Part shown: positions 51,837-60,638 of the stretch, in pieces | Layout: each line of letters opens with the position of its first letter | Numbering within the stretch: the stretch's first letter is position 1 | Origin: Microvirga zambiensis WSM3693 | GTDB lineage: Bacteria; Pseudomonadota; Alphaproteobacteria; Rhizobiales; Beijerinckiaceae | Assembly (NCBI RefSeq): GCF_016735695.1 | Contig: NZ_JAERQD010000040.1 | Location: 1 to 61,045 of the forward strand | Reading direction: 5' to 3' | Length of the DNA stretch: 61,045 nt | Made by a program: the position numbers and the translations under genes | Notes under the pieces: model-generated | What the model saw: only the letters and a program-made list of their open reading frames with translations | What the model was told of the DNA's origin: nothing | Databases searched by the model: none

Positions 51837-53087
51837 TCAGGCTGCAATGGCCTGTGTCGGATCGAGCAGCTTCGAGACGCTGACCATCTGGCCCGTCTTC
51901 GCGCTCTGCAGCGCCGCGACGCCGCACAGAACCGACATGGCGCCGGCGCGCGAGCCGGCCCGCTGCTTCAGGGGATCAGGCGTGCCCGGCTTGAACAGCA
52001 TGTCCTGCAGCTTCGGATCGCCGCCGAAATGGCCGCCCGGCTCGTGCGGAACCTGGATAGTCTCGACGCCGCCGAAGTTCCGGACGAGCTGGATCTCGTC
52101 ATATTCCGGCGTTTCCCAGGGCTGGCGCTCATATTGCCGCATCTGAATGCGGCCCTTGGTGCCGTCGAAGGCGATGAAATGCCCTTCGATGGGCATGTAG
52201 GTGTTGACCGAGTAGGTGACCTGCACGCCCTTCTTGTAGCGGATCATGGCCGACATCGTGTCGGGAATGTTGATCTCCTCACGGAACACGCAGGCATCGC
52301 GGACATAGCCGTCCTCGCGGGAGGGATCCTCGTAGAGGGCCTCGAGCCAGGGATCCTTGCTGATGTCCACGTAATAGTCGCAGTAGCTGGCATGTTCGCA
52401 GGTCTTGCAGCGCTCGCCGCGGAATGGGCCGGCCTTGCCGTATTTGCGCAGGCTCGCGAAGGCGAAGACCTGTTCCGGATCGTCGTCCAGATACCAGTTC
52501 ATCAGGTCGAAATGGTGCGTGCTCTTGTGCACGAAAAGGCTGCCGGAATTTTCCTCCACCGCATGCCAGCGGCGGAAATAGTCGGCACCGTGCTTGTTGT
52601 CGAGAAACCAATGGAAATCGATGGAGGTGACATCGCCGATCACGCCCGAATTCAGCAGTTCCTTGATCTTCCGAACGGTGGGAGCGTAGCGGTAGTTGAA
52701 GGTCACATCGACGCGGCGCCCGGTGCGCTTTTCGGCATCCAGGATGCGCCGCACCTTCTCGGCCGTGGTGGTCATCGGCTTCTCGGTGATGACGTCGATG
52801 CCGGCCTCGAGGGCGCGCACGATGATCTCGTCGTGATTCGAATCCCGGGTGCAGACGATGACCTGGTCAGGCTTGACGGTAGCGATCATCTCCTGGGCGT
52901 CGGTGTAGATGGGGGCATCTATTCCCAGAAAGCCCCGCGCGCGCTCGGCCCGAAGGCGATTCTTGTCGCAGAGGGCGACGATCTCGACGTAGTTGCTGTA
53001 GTCCTTGACGACGTTGACGCCCCACATGCCCGTGCCGCGATGGCCGGTGCCGATGAGGGCGATCCGTTTCCTGCTTGAGCGGTCCAT
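51837..53087 (-). CDS. Gfo/Idh/MocA oxidoreductase with a cysteine cluster
   Basis: 416 residues. N-terminal Rossmann fold IALIGTGHRGTGMWG, VITEKPMTTT as the EKP motif, and VHKSTHHFDLMNWYL with the catalytic histidines. The C-terminal domain carries an insert with C227-x2-C230-x5-C236 and, 29 residues later, C266 (ERCKTCEHASYCDYY and RDACVFRE). Four such cysteines could bind zinc or an iron-sulfur cluster; most Gfo/Idh enzymes have no metal site. Divergent from the sugar ABC transporter genes. Confidence 0.85.
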   Translation of the reverse strand: MDRSSRKRIALIGTGHRGTGMWGVNVVKDYSNYVEIVALCDKNRLRAERARGFLGIDAPIYTDAQEMIATVKPDQVIVCTRDSNHDEIIVRALEAGIDVITEKPMTTTAEKVRRILDAEKRTGRRVDVTFNYRYAPTVRKIKELLNSGVIGDVTSIDFHWFLDNKHGADYFRRWHAVEENSGSLFVHKSTHHFDLMNWYLDDDPEQVFAFASLRKYGKAGPFRGERCKTCEHASYCDYYVDISKDPWLEALYEDPSREDGYVRDACVFREEINIPDTMSAMIRYKKGVQVTYSVNTYMPIEGHFIAFDGTKGRIQMRQYERQPWETPEYDEIQLVRNFGGVETIQVPHEPGGHFGGDPKLQDMLFKPGTPDPLKQRAGSRAGAMSVLCGVAALQSAKTGQMVSVSKLLDPTQAIAA

Positions 53088-53444
53088 TCTCCTGAGGTCT
53101 CCTGCTGCTTCGCTCGGATGGTTATGAGAGCGTTAAATTTGTCAGACAAATTAGAGCTTTCAGTCTGAGGCGAACCACGGTGTGGGCTCTTTCCGTCTGC
53201 GTTTTATCTCTTGAAGAGGCTTCGGTCTCGAAGCTTAGACCGCCAAATTACATCATACAACTGGTTGACATACAACCATTCTAAATTCTAGCTTCATGCC
53301 GGACGGCGACAAAAGAAACGCGCCCCGTGACGGCTGAGGCCAGGATGGAAGACAGGCCTGAGCAGGCGCCACAAGAGGGCTGTCGTCGAGGGCCATAAAT
53401 TCGCGCTGCCGATGAGGCAGCGTCACAAGAGGGAGACACGCCAC
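53088..53444. promoter_or_regulatory. Divergent control region with AATTTGTC palindrome and TTGTATG sites
   Basis: Three elements stand out. AATTTGTC-A-GACAAATT (53137-53153) is a perfect palindrome 50 bases before the leftward Gfo/Idh start. CATACAAC occurs twice as a direct repeat (53254-53261 and 53269-53276), the reverse complement of the TTGTATG sites near the GntR gene. GGTTG-ACATA-CAACC (53263-53277) is an inverted repeat that contains TTGACA. Together they mark operators for a GntR-type regulator and the transporter promoter. Confidence 0.5.
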
Positions 53445-54725
53445 ATGACACATGACTTCGACCGCAGGACTTTATTAAAGGCGGCTCTTGGCTCCGCCGG
53501 ACTTGCTGCCCTCGGCAGCGTGCCGGCCTTTGCCCAGGATTCCCGCATCCGCCTGTACTGGTGGGGATCCAAGGAGCGCTCCGACCGCACCCTGAAGGCG
53601 GTCTCGCTCTACCAGGACCGCAATGCCGGCGTGAAGATCGACGGCGAAACCCTGGCCTGGGGCGATTACTGGCCGCGGCTTGCCACTCAGGCGGCCGGCC
53701 GCAATGCTCCCGATCTGATTCAGATGGATTATCGCTACGTTGCGGAATATGCACGCCGCGGCGCTCTGCTGCCGCTCGACGAATTCGTCGGCAAGTCCCT
53801 CGACATCAGCGATTTCGACAAGGCGTCGCTCGACAGCTGCAAGGTCGACGGCAAGCTTTACGGCATCAATCTCGGCAACAACTCGAATGCCATGATCTAC
53901 AACAAGGCCGCGTTCCAGAAGGCCGGCGTGGCCGAGCCGATCGACGTGACCTGGGACAAGTTCTTCGAACTCGCCGCCGCGGTGACGAAGGCGCATAACG
54001 GCGAATATTACGGTACGTCAGACGGCAGCGGAGAAGAATCGCCTTACGAGAACTGGCTGCGCCAGCGCGGCAAGGCGCTGTTCACCGAGGACGGCAAGCT
54101 CGGCCTCGACGAGAAGGACGCGACCGACTGGTTCGCCATGTGGGCCAAGGCGCGTGAAACGAAGGCTTGCCCGCCGGCCGATCTGCAGGCGCTCGACAAG
54201 AACAACATCGAGACCAACCTGCTCACGCAGGGCCGCGCGGCCTGCGCCTTCAACCATTCGAACCAGTATGTCGGCTACCAGGTTCTCAACAAGAACCCGC
54301 TCGGCATCACCATGTACCCGCAGGGCGCGGGCCCGAGCCCGGGCCATTACCTGAAGCCGTCGATGATGTGGAGCATCTATGCTCGCACCAAGGTGGCCGA
54401 GCCGGTTGTGAAGTTCGCGAACTTCACCGTGAAGGATGTCGAGGGCGCGAAGCTCCTCGGCGTGGAGCGCGGCGTTCCCGCCTCGCCGAAGATCCGCGAG
54501 GCGGTCTCGGCCGATCTCGACGCCATGGGCAAGCTCGTGGTCGACTTCATCTCGCACGTCACGCCGAAGGTCGGGCCGATCCCGCCCGCTCCGCCGAAGG
54601 GCGCCGGCGAGATCCAGACGATGCTGCGCCGCATCGCGGAGCAGGTCAGCTTCGGCCGCGTGTCCGTGGCCGATGGCGGCAAGCAATATGTCAGCGAGGC
54701 CCAGGCCATCTTAAGCCGCGCCTGA
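53445..54725 (+). CDS. Sugar ABC transporter substrate-binding protein (family 1, Tat-type signal)
   Basis: A 426-residue periplasmic binding protein of the carbohydrate uptake-1 (MalE/UgpB) class. Start ATG 53445, after AGAGGGAGA. The signal peptide DRRTLLKAALGSAGLAALG has twin arginines and should use the Tat route, cleaved near AFAQD. The mature part holds LYWWGSKERSDRTLK, ADLIQMDYRYVAEYA-like and GINLGNNSNAMIYNKA segments typical of oligosaccharide or uronate binders. The two permeases follow. Confidence 0.92.
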   Translation: MTHDFDRRTLLKAALGSAGLAALGSVPAFAQDSRIRLYWWGSKERSDRTLKAVSLYQDRNAGVKIDGETLAWGDYWPRLATQAAGRNAPDLIQMDYRYVAEYARRGALLPLDEFVGKSLDISDFDKASLDSCKVDGKLYGINLGNNSNAMIYNKAAFQKAGVAEPIDVTWDKFFELAAAVTKAHNGEYYGTSDGSGEESPYENWLRQRGKALFTEDGKLGLDEKDATDWFAMWAKARETKACPPADLQALDKNNIETNLLTQGRAACAFNHSNQYVGYQVLNKNPLGITMYPQGAGPSPGHYLKPSMMWSIYARTKVAEPVVKFANFTVKDVEGAKLLGVERGVPASPKIREAVSADLDAMGKLVVDFISHVTPKVGPIPPAPPKGAGEIQTMLRRIAEQVSFGRVSVADGGKQYVSEAQAILSRA

Positions 54726-54750
54726 CGCAAAGCTCCGCCTTTTGACTCAC

Positions 54751-54781
54751 CAGGCCGACCCAGCCGAACCGGGTCGGCCTG
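54751..54781 (+). terminator. Intercistronic hairpin between binding protein and permease genes
   Basis: CAGGCCGACCC pairs with GGGTCGGCCTG (11 bp, 9-base loop). No T-run follows, so it more likely protects the 3' end of the binding-protein message and partly attenuates read-through, giving more binding protein than permease. Confidence 0.6.
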
Positions 54782-54816
54782 TCCGTCTATCATGACATTG
54801 CAGTGAGCCAATCAAT

Positions 54817-55758
54817 ATGACGACAACCGCTCAAATTCCTTTGACGATCATCGAGCCGGAGAAGACGAGCAAGCGCTGGCGCGGCCTGTCGCGTGCGCTC
54901 GTTGCTTACTCCTTCCTCATCCCCTGGCTCATCGGCTTCCTCGGGCTGACGCTCGGCCCGACGCTCGCGTCCCTCTATCTGTCCTTCACCAATTTCGACC
55001 TGCTGCAGGATCCGCAGGTCATCGGCCTGGCGAACTATCAGCGCATCTTCACAAATGACGCGAAGTTCTGGCATTCGATGCAGGTGACGTTCACATATGT
55101 CATCCTGGCGGTTCCGCTGAAGCTGGCCTTCGCACTCGGCCTCGCCATGGTGCTCAACCGCGGCATTGCCGGCCTGCCGCTCTACCGCGCCCTGTTCTAT
55201 CTTCCCTCGCTTCTCGGCGCGAGTGTCGCCATCGCCGTGCTGTGGCGCCAGCTCTTCGCCAAGGACGGCCTCGTCAACGTCGTGCTCGGCTTCTTCGGCT
55301 TCGCCGGGCCGAGCTGGATCTCGGATCCGAGCTACTCTCTCTATACGCTCGTCCTGCTCAGCGTCTGGCAATTCGGTTCGCCGATGATCATCTTCCTCGC
55401 CGGCTTGCGGCAGATCCCACCGGACGTGTACGAGGCAGCCAGCATCGACGGCGCCAACAAGGTGCAGCAATTCATCAAGATCACGCTTCCGCTGCTCACG
55501 CCGGTGGTGTTCTTCAACTTCATCGTGCAGACGATCGATGCCTTCAAGGCCTTCACGCCGGCCTTCATCATCAGCGAGGGCACCGGCGGGCCGATCGACT
55601 CGACGCTCTTCTACACCCTCTACCTCTATCAGGAAGGCTTCGCCTATTTCCGCATGGGATATGCGTCGGCCCTGGCATGGATCCTCTTGATCATCATTGC
55701 CTGCTTTACCGCCTTCTCCTTCCTGACCTCTCGCTACTGGGTGCACTACAATGACTGA
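54817..55758 (+). CDS. Sugar ABC transporter permease (MalF-type)
   Basis: 313 residues with six predicted transmembrane helices. The coupling-helix (EAA) motif is YEAASIDGANKVQQFIKITLPLL, near residue 210. The preserved N-terminal cytoplasmic stretch and SFTNFDLLQDPQVIGLANY loop are typical of carbohydrate uptake-1 permeases. It overlaps the next permease gene by eight bases. Confidence 0.94.
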   Translation: MTTTAQIPLTIIEPEKTSKRWRGLSRALVAYSFLIPWLIGFLGLTLGPTLASLYLSFTNFDLLQDPQVIGLANYQRIFTNDAKFWHSMQVTFTYVILAVPLKLAFALGLAMVLNRGIAGLPLYRALFYLPSLLGASVAIAVLWRQLFAKDGLVNVVLGFFGFAGPSWISDPSYSLYTLVLLSVWQFGSPMIIFLAGLRQIPPDVYEAASIDGANKVQQFIKITLPLLTPVVFFNFIVQTIDAFKAFTPAFIISEGTGGPIDSTLFYTLYLYQEGFAYFRMGYASALAWILLIIIACFTAFSFLTSRYWVHYND

Positions 55759-56617
55759 CACCACAACAGTCGCCACCACACCGAACGTCTCGGGAGGCCG
55801 CTCGCTCCTGTATCACGTGATCCTCTGCGGCGTGTCGCTGATCATGCTCTATCCGCTCCTGTGGATGCTCGCGAGCAGCTTCAAGCCCGATGACGAGATC
55901 TTCGGCAATGCCTCGCTCTGGCCGGAAACCTTCACCATCGATGCCTATATCCGCGGCTGGTCCGGCCTGACGGTCAGCTTCGGAACCTTCTTCTGGAACT
56001 CGCTGGTCATCGCGGTGCTCAGCGTGATCGGCAACGTGTTCTCGTGCTCGCTGGCGGCCTACGCCTTCGCGCGCCTGAAATTCCCGCTGAAGAACTTCTG
56101 GTTCGCGCTCATGCTGGGCACGCTGATGCTGCCCTATCACGTGACCCTCATCCCGCAATACGTGCTGTTCCTGAATCTCGACTGGGTGAACACCTTCCTG
56201 CCGCTGGTGGTGCCGAAATTCCTGGCGGCCGACGCGTTCTTCATCTTCCTGCTGTATCAGTTCTTCCGCGGCATCCCGCGCGAGCTCGACGAGGCGGCGA
56301 TCATCGACGGAGCGGGGCCGTGGCGCATCTTCTGGAGCGTCATGCTGCCCTTGTCGATTCCGGCGCTTGCCACGGCTGCGATCTTCACGTTCATCTGGAC
56401 CTGGGACGATTTCTTCGGGCCCCTGATCTATCTGAACGATGCCAGCCAGTACACAGTTCAGCTCGGCCTGCGCACCTTCGTGGACTCCACCGGCAAATCC
56501 GACTGGAGCGCGCTCTTCGCCATGTCCGTGGTCGCTCTGATCCCGGTTCTGTTGTTCTTCGCGGTCTTCCAGCGCCTTCTCATCGAAGGCATCGCGACCA
56601 CCGGTCTGAAAGGTTAA
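55751..56617 (+). CDS. Sugar ABC transporter permease (MalG-type)
   Basis: 288 residues, six transmembrane helices. EAA motif DEAAIIDGAGPWRIFWSVMLP around residue 182. SSFKPDDEIFGN and the C-terminal FQRLLIEGIATTGLKG are typical MalG-family ends. No ATPase gene follows directly; the ATPase that begins at 60939 is a plausible partner. Confidence 0.94.
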   Translation: MTDTTTVATTPNVSGGRSLLYHVILCGVSLIMLYPLLWMLASSFKPDDEIFGNASLWPETFTIDAYIRGWSGLTVSFGTFFWNSLVIAVLSVIGNVFSCSLAAYAFARLKFPLKNFWFALMLGTLMLPYHVTLIPQYVLFLNLDWVNTFLPLVVPKFLAADAFFIFLLYQFFRGIPRELDEAAIIDGAGPWRIFWSVMLPLSIPALATAAIFTFIWTWDDFFGPLIYLNDASQYTVQLGLRTFVDSTGKSDWSALFAMSVVALIPVLLFFAVFQRLLIEGIATTGLKG

Positions 56618-56627
56618 GGACAAGCGA

Positions 56628-57641
56628 ATGTCAGCACTTGGAGTTCGCTTCGGCGTCATCGGCATCAACCACAACCATATCTTCGGTCAGGTCGATGCCC
56701 TTCTCGGCGCCGGGGCCGAGTTCGTGTCCTTCTTCGCCGAGGAGGACGAACTCGCAGCACCCTTTGCGGAACGCTATCCGCAGGCGCGGCGCGTCCACGA
56801 CGCCCGCCAGATCCTGGAGGACGACGGCATCGCCGTCGTCGTCAGCGCCGCCATCCCCAAGGACCGCGCACGGATCGGACTTGCCGCGATGCGTCACGGC
56901 AAGGATTACATGGTCGACAAGCCGGGCATGATCACGCTCGAGGAATTGGCCGAAGTCCGCCGTGTCCAGAAGGAGACCGGGCGCATCTACTCGATCTTCT
57001 ATTCGGAGCATTTCAGCAGCCGGGTGACCGACAAGGCCGGCGAGCTCGTGCGCTCCGGCGCCATCGGCAAGGTGGTGAACACCCTTGGCCTGGGGCCGCA
57101 CCGGCTCAATGCGCCAATCCGCCCATCATGGTTCTTCGAGCGCGCGGCCTATGGCGGGATTCTCACCGACATCGCTTCTCACCAATGCGAGCAGTTCCTG
57201 TTCTATACGGGCGCGAAGGATGCGGAGATCACCTATGCGCTGGTGGCGAACCGCAACAATCCGCAGGCGCCCGGACTGCAGGATTTCGGCGAGATGACGC
57301 TCAAGTCCGAGAACGCCACGGGCTATATCCGCGTCGACTGGTTCACGCCGGATGGCCTGCCGATCTGGGGCGATGGACGCGTCATGATCGTCGGCACCGA
57401 AGGCACGATCGAGATGCGCAAATACATCGACGTTGCCGGACGTGAGGGCAAGGATCACCTGTTCCTTGTCGACAAGGCCGGCATGCGCCATCTCGACTGC
57501 TCCAACGAAGAGCTGCCCTACGGCCGCAACTTCCTGAACGATGTGCGCGACCGGACCGAGACAGCCATGGGGCAGGAGCATTGCTTCAAGGCCATGGAAC
57601 TCGTGCTGAAGGCACAGGCCCTGGCGGAAGAGGCCCGCTGA
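56628..57641 (+). CDS. Gfo/Idh/MocA-family oxidoreductase (DKP variant)
   Basis: 337 residues. FGVIGINHNHIFGQ is the dinucleotide loop, a diverged GxGxxG. The usual EKP motif is DKP (MVDKPGMITLE), with the catalytic lysine kept. TDIASHQCEQFLFYTG carries the second-domain His. Its stop overlaps the ATG of the lactonase gene (TGATG), so the two are coupled and probably form a sugar to lactone to acid sequence. Confidence 0.85.
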   Translation: MSALGVRFGVIGINHNHIFGQVDALLGAGAEFVSFFAEEDELAAPFAERYPQARRVHDARQILEDDGIAVVVSAAIPKDRARIGLAAMRHGKDYMVDKPGMITLEELAEVRRVQKETGRIYSIFYSEHFSSRVTDKAGELVRSGAIGKVVNTLGLGPHRLNAPIRPSWFFERAAYGGILTDIASHQCEQFLFYTGAKDAEITYALVANRNNPQAPGLQDFGEMTLKSENATGYIRVDWFTPDGLPIWGDGRVMIVGTEGTIEMRKYIDVAGREGKDHLFLVDKAGMRHLDCSNEELPYGRNFLNDVRDRTETAMGQEHCFKAMELVLKAQALAEEAR

Positions 57642-58519
57642 TGCTCGACTTTCGCCTGCTCAAGGACGTGCGCTGCGGGGTCGGTGAGAGTCCCGTCTGG
57701 GACGATCGTCGCAAGGTCCTGTTCTTCATCGACATCAAGGCGCCGGCGATCCATTCCGTCCGGCTCGACGGCTCCGAGCATCGCAGCTGGGCCATGCCGA
57801 AGGTCGTGGGCTCCGTCGGGCTCGGGGAAAGCGGCCGGCTCGTCGTGGCGCTGGAGCGCTCCATCGCCGTCTTCGATCCGGAGAGCGAGAAGCTCGACAT
57901 TCTCGCCGAGCTTCCCGGTGAACCGGCCACGAACCGCCTCAATGACGGCAAAGTAGGGCCGGACGGCGCCTTCTGGGTCGGCTCGATGGACGACCGCCCG
58001 CAAAAGGAGCCACTTGGCTCGCTCTATCGGGTCGATGGGCGTGGACAGGTGACACGTGTGCTGGATCGGTTCTGTCTCGTGTCCAACGGCCTCGCCTGGT
58101 CGGCGGATGGTCGCGCCCTGTTCCACTCCGATTCCCGCGGGCCCTGGATCGACCGCTACGATTTCGAGCCGTCCTCGGGCGAGCTCGGCAATCGGGTGCG
58201 GATCGCGACCCTGGACGAGACGACGGGTCGGCCGGATGGCGGGGCCTGCGATGAAGAGGGGTTCTATTGGAGCTGCGGCGTGTCCGCCGGCCGTCTGAAC
58301 CGCATCACGCGGGATGGAAAGATCGTCGAATCCCATCCCGTTCCCGTTCCGGCACCCACCATGCCGTGCTTCTGCGGAGATGACCTGCGGACGTTGGTGA
58401 TCACCTCCCTGCGGCCGGACAATCCGGATGTGCTGGCCGGCGCGCCGCAATCCGGCAGCCTCTTCATCGCGGCGTCTCCGGTGGCCGGCGCCCGGATTGG
58501 CCGGTGGGCAGACGCCTGA
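57641..58519 (+). CDS. SMP-30/gluconolactonase-family lactonase
   Basis: 292 residues, six-bladed beta-propeller calcium or zinc hydrolase. Start ATG at 57641, overlapping the previous stop. Metal ligands are E in GVGESPVWDD, N in NRLNDGKVGPDG and the SNGLAWS and RPDGGACDEEGFYW segments. It would open the lactone made by the preceding dehydrogenase or by the uronate-dehydrogenase-like enzyme downstream. Confidence 0.9.
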   Translation: MLDFRLLKDVRCGVGESPVWDDRRKVLFFIDIKAPAIHSVRLDGSEHRSWAMPKVVGSVGLGESGRLVVALERSIAVFDPESEKLDILAELPGEPATNRLNDGKVGPDGAFWVGSMDDRPQKEPLGSLYRVDGRGQVTRVLDRFCLVSNGLAWSADGRALFHSDSRGPWIDRYDFEPSSGELGNRVRIATLDETTGRPDGGACDEEGFYWSCGVSAGRLNRITRDGKIVESHPVPVPAPTMPCFCGDDLRTLVITSLRPDNPDVLAGAPQSGSLFIAASPVAGARIGRWADA

Positions 58520-58652
58520 GAAGCGCTGCCCAGCTGCAATTCTGATGATCCCTATCGCGCTTCGCGGAGGCTTTCCCCGCCTCGCGTGGAATAATTCATC
58601 ATATATATTATAAATCAGCATTCCGATTCCATCTCAGTTCCGTGGACCTGCC

Positions 58653-59453
58653 ATGACTCCGAAACGCGTTCTGCTTACCGGTGCCGCCGGCCTCCTCGGA
58701 GGTGTCCTGCGTCGCTCCCTCGGGGGACAATTCCAGTTGCGTCTTGCCGACATCGTCCCCCTGGAGGCGACAGGGGAGGGTGAGGAGAGCATCATCTGCG
58801 ATCTTGCCGACGCGGCTGCCGTCGAGGCCATGTGCGAGGACGTGGATGCCATCATTCATCTTGGCGGCATCCCGTATGAGACCGGATGGCCCGAGTTGCT
58901 CCGGTCCAATATCATTGGAACCATCAACCTCTATGAGGGCGCAAGACGCGCCGGCGTCGACCGGGTCCTCTTCGCCAGCAGCAACCATGCCACCGGCATG
59001 CACCCGAACGACAGGGCTCTGTCGGGAGAAAGTCCGCCTCGCCCCGATTCGCGCTACGGACTGACGAAGGCCATCGGCGAGGACGTGGCGGCGCTCTATG
59101 CCTACAAGCACGGCATTCGCAGCTTCTGCCTGAGGATCGGCTCGTGCCTGCCCAAGCCGGACAACAAGCGGGCGCTCTCCACCTGGCTGTCCCAGGCCGA
59201 CTTCGTGCGCCTGGTCCAGGTGGGCCTGACGGCCGATTACGTGCACGAGATCGTCTACGGCGTTTCCAGGAACACCCGTTCCTGGTGGGACAATTCCGCG
59301 GCCTTCCGTCTCGGCTATCAGCCGCAGGACGATGCAGAGATTTATGCGGCGGAGGTCGGGGCCATCGAGCTCAAGACGGAGCTTGCTCGCAATTACCAGG
59401 GCGGAAACTTCGTGCCGGAGGAGTTTTCCGGCCGGAAAGAGTGGCTCGACTGA
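58653..59453 (+). CDS. Uronate dehydrogenase-like NAD-dependent oxidoreductase
   Basis: 266 residues, extended SDR fold. The closest family I recognise is Agrobacterium Udh, which oxidises D-galacturonate or D-glucuronate to the aldarolactone. Shared features are LLTGAAGLLGG, CDLADAAAVEAM, HLGGIPYE, FASSNHATGMHP, catalytic Y135-x3-K139 (SRYGLTKAIGE), RIGSCLPKPDN and STWLSQADFVRL. The promoter stretch just upstream (58591-58617) is AT-rich, including ATATATATTATAAAT, so it may have its own promoter. Confidence 0.8.
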   Translation: MTPKRVLLTGAAGLLGGVLRRSLGGQFQLRLADIVPLEATGEGEESIICDLADAAAVEAMCEDVDAIIHLGGIPYETGWPELLRSNIIGTINLYEGARRAGVDRVLFASSNHATGMHPNDRALSGESPPRPDSRYGLTKAIGEDVAALYAYKHGIRSFCLRIGSCLPKPDNKRALSTWLSQADFVRLVQVGLTADYVHEIVYGVSRNTRSWWDNSAAFRLGYQPQDDAEIYAAEVGAIELKTELARNYQGGNFVPEEFSGRKEWLD

Positions 59454-59489
59454 GATTGCAGGCCGGTGTCGCCGCTCGGCGCGACGGCA

Positions 59490-59520
59490 AAAAAATCCCG
59501 GGGCGCAGCGCCCCGGGTTA
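59490..59520 (-). terminator. Terminator between convergent udh-like and Gfo/Idh genes
   Basis: CCCGGGGCG (59497-59505) pairs with CGCCCCGGG (59509-59517) around a CAG loop (59506-59508). On the minus strand it is followed by ATTTTTTTG, a strong terminator for the leftward gene. Confidence 0.88.
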
Positions 59521-59537
59521 TTTCCTCGAGATGAGGT

Positions 59538-60638
59538 TCAGGCCCGCGCGGCGTAGCGCAGGATATCGGCGCCTTTGTTCGCCAGGCTCCAGTTCTGATA
59601 GCGCGGGTGATCGGGGCCGACCTCGAGCGTCTGCGGACGCTGCGTCTCGATGGATTGATAGAAGGCGGTGAGCAGCTCGAGCGAGCGCCGCGCATCGGTC
59701 AGCGTGATCGGCAATGGGCCGCCTGAGAGAAGCGCTTCGTGATAGGGCGCAAACAAGCCTTCAAAGCGGGTCGGCACGAAATTCCAGCCTTCGAAAGCCT
59801 GATCGATCCGCGCCTGAACCTCCGGCGAGGCGGGAATGATCTTCCACGGATCGTCGCCCGGCGCATAAGGCTTCTGGCAGCTCTCGAAGGTCACGTTCTC
59901 GAAGCAGAAGCGCAGGCGGCTGATCTCGTCCTGCGAGCCGAGGGTTGCAGCCGTTGAGGCCAGCGCGCCATTCTGCAGCTCCAGGCTGCCGACGACGCAA
60001 TCCTCCACCTCGATGTTGTTCACGCGCGTAGCCGCGCGGGCGAACACGGATTTGACCGGACCCATGATGAAGGTGAGCAGGTCGTGCAGGTGGATCGCGT
60101 GGGTGACGAGAACGCCGCCGAGCTCGGTTTCCCAGCGCCCGCGCCAGGGATTGTCGTAGTACTTCGCGGTCCGCTTCCAGAACACCTCGACGGAGGCGAG
60201 ATAGGGTTTTCCGGCAATGCCCTGGTCGATGATGTGCTTGGCCTTCATGATACCGTTGCCGTAGCGGTACTGGAAGATCGGCAGCACGCGGCCACGGGAT
60301 TGCTTCTCGGCCTCGATCACCTTGTCCACATCGGCCACGGAGCCGACGAGCGGCTTCTCGCAGACCACGTTCTTGTTGGCGGCAAGAGCTGCCAGGATCT
60401 GTTCGAGGTGGACGGCCGGAGGCGTGCAGACATCGACGATGTCCACGTCCTCCATGCGCAGAACCTCGCCGAAGTCCTTGGTCCGGCGCTCGATGCCGAA
60501 TTCGTCGCCGATGCTCGCCAGCCGCTCATCGTTGAGATCGCAGATGACGATGACGCGGAACTTGTCCGGATGGGCGGCATAGGATTCGATGTGGGTGCGG
60601 CCGATTCCGCAGCCGACGACCGCAACATTCTTGATCAT
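59538..60638 (-). CDS. Gfo/Idh/MocA-family oxidoreductase
   Basis: 366 residues, standard for the family. VAVVGCGIGRTHIESYA is the cofactor loop, VVCEKPLVGS the EKP motif, and VTHAIHLHDLLTFIMG carries the conserved His residues. WKRTAKYYDNPWRGRWETELGG is a subgroup segment. Fourth Gfo/Idh enzyme within 14 kb; divergent from the ABC ATPase gene at 60939. Confidence 0.85.
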   Translation of the reverse strand: MIKNVAVVGCGIGRTHIESYAAHPDKFRVIVICDLNDERLASIGDEFGIERRTKDFGEVLRMEDVDIVDVCTPPAVHLEQILAALAANKNVVCEKPLVGSVADVDKVIEAEKQSRGRVLPIFQYRYGNGIMKAKHIIDQGIAGKPYLASVEVFWKRTAKYYDNPWRGRWETELGGVLVTHAIHLHDLLTFIMGPVKSVFARAATRVNNIEVEDCVVGSLELQNGALASTAATLGSQDEISRLRFCFENVTFESCQKPYAPGDDPWKIIPASPEVQARIDQAFEGWNFVPTRFEGLFAPYHEALLSGGPLPITLTDARRSLELLTAFYQSIETQRPQTLEVGPDHPRYQNWSLANKGADILRYAARA

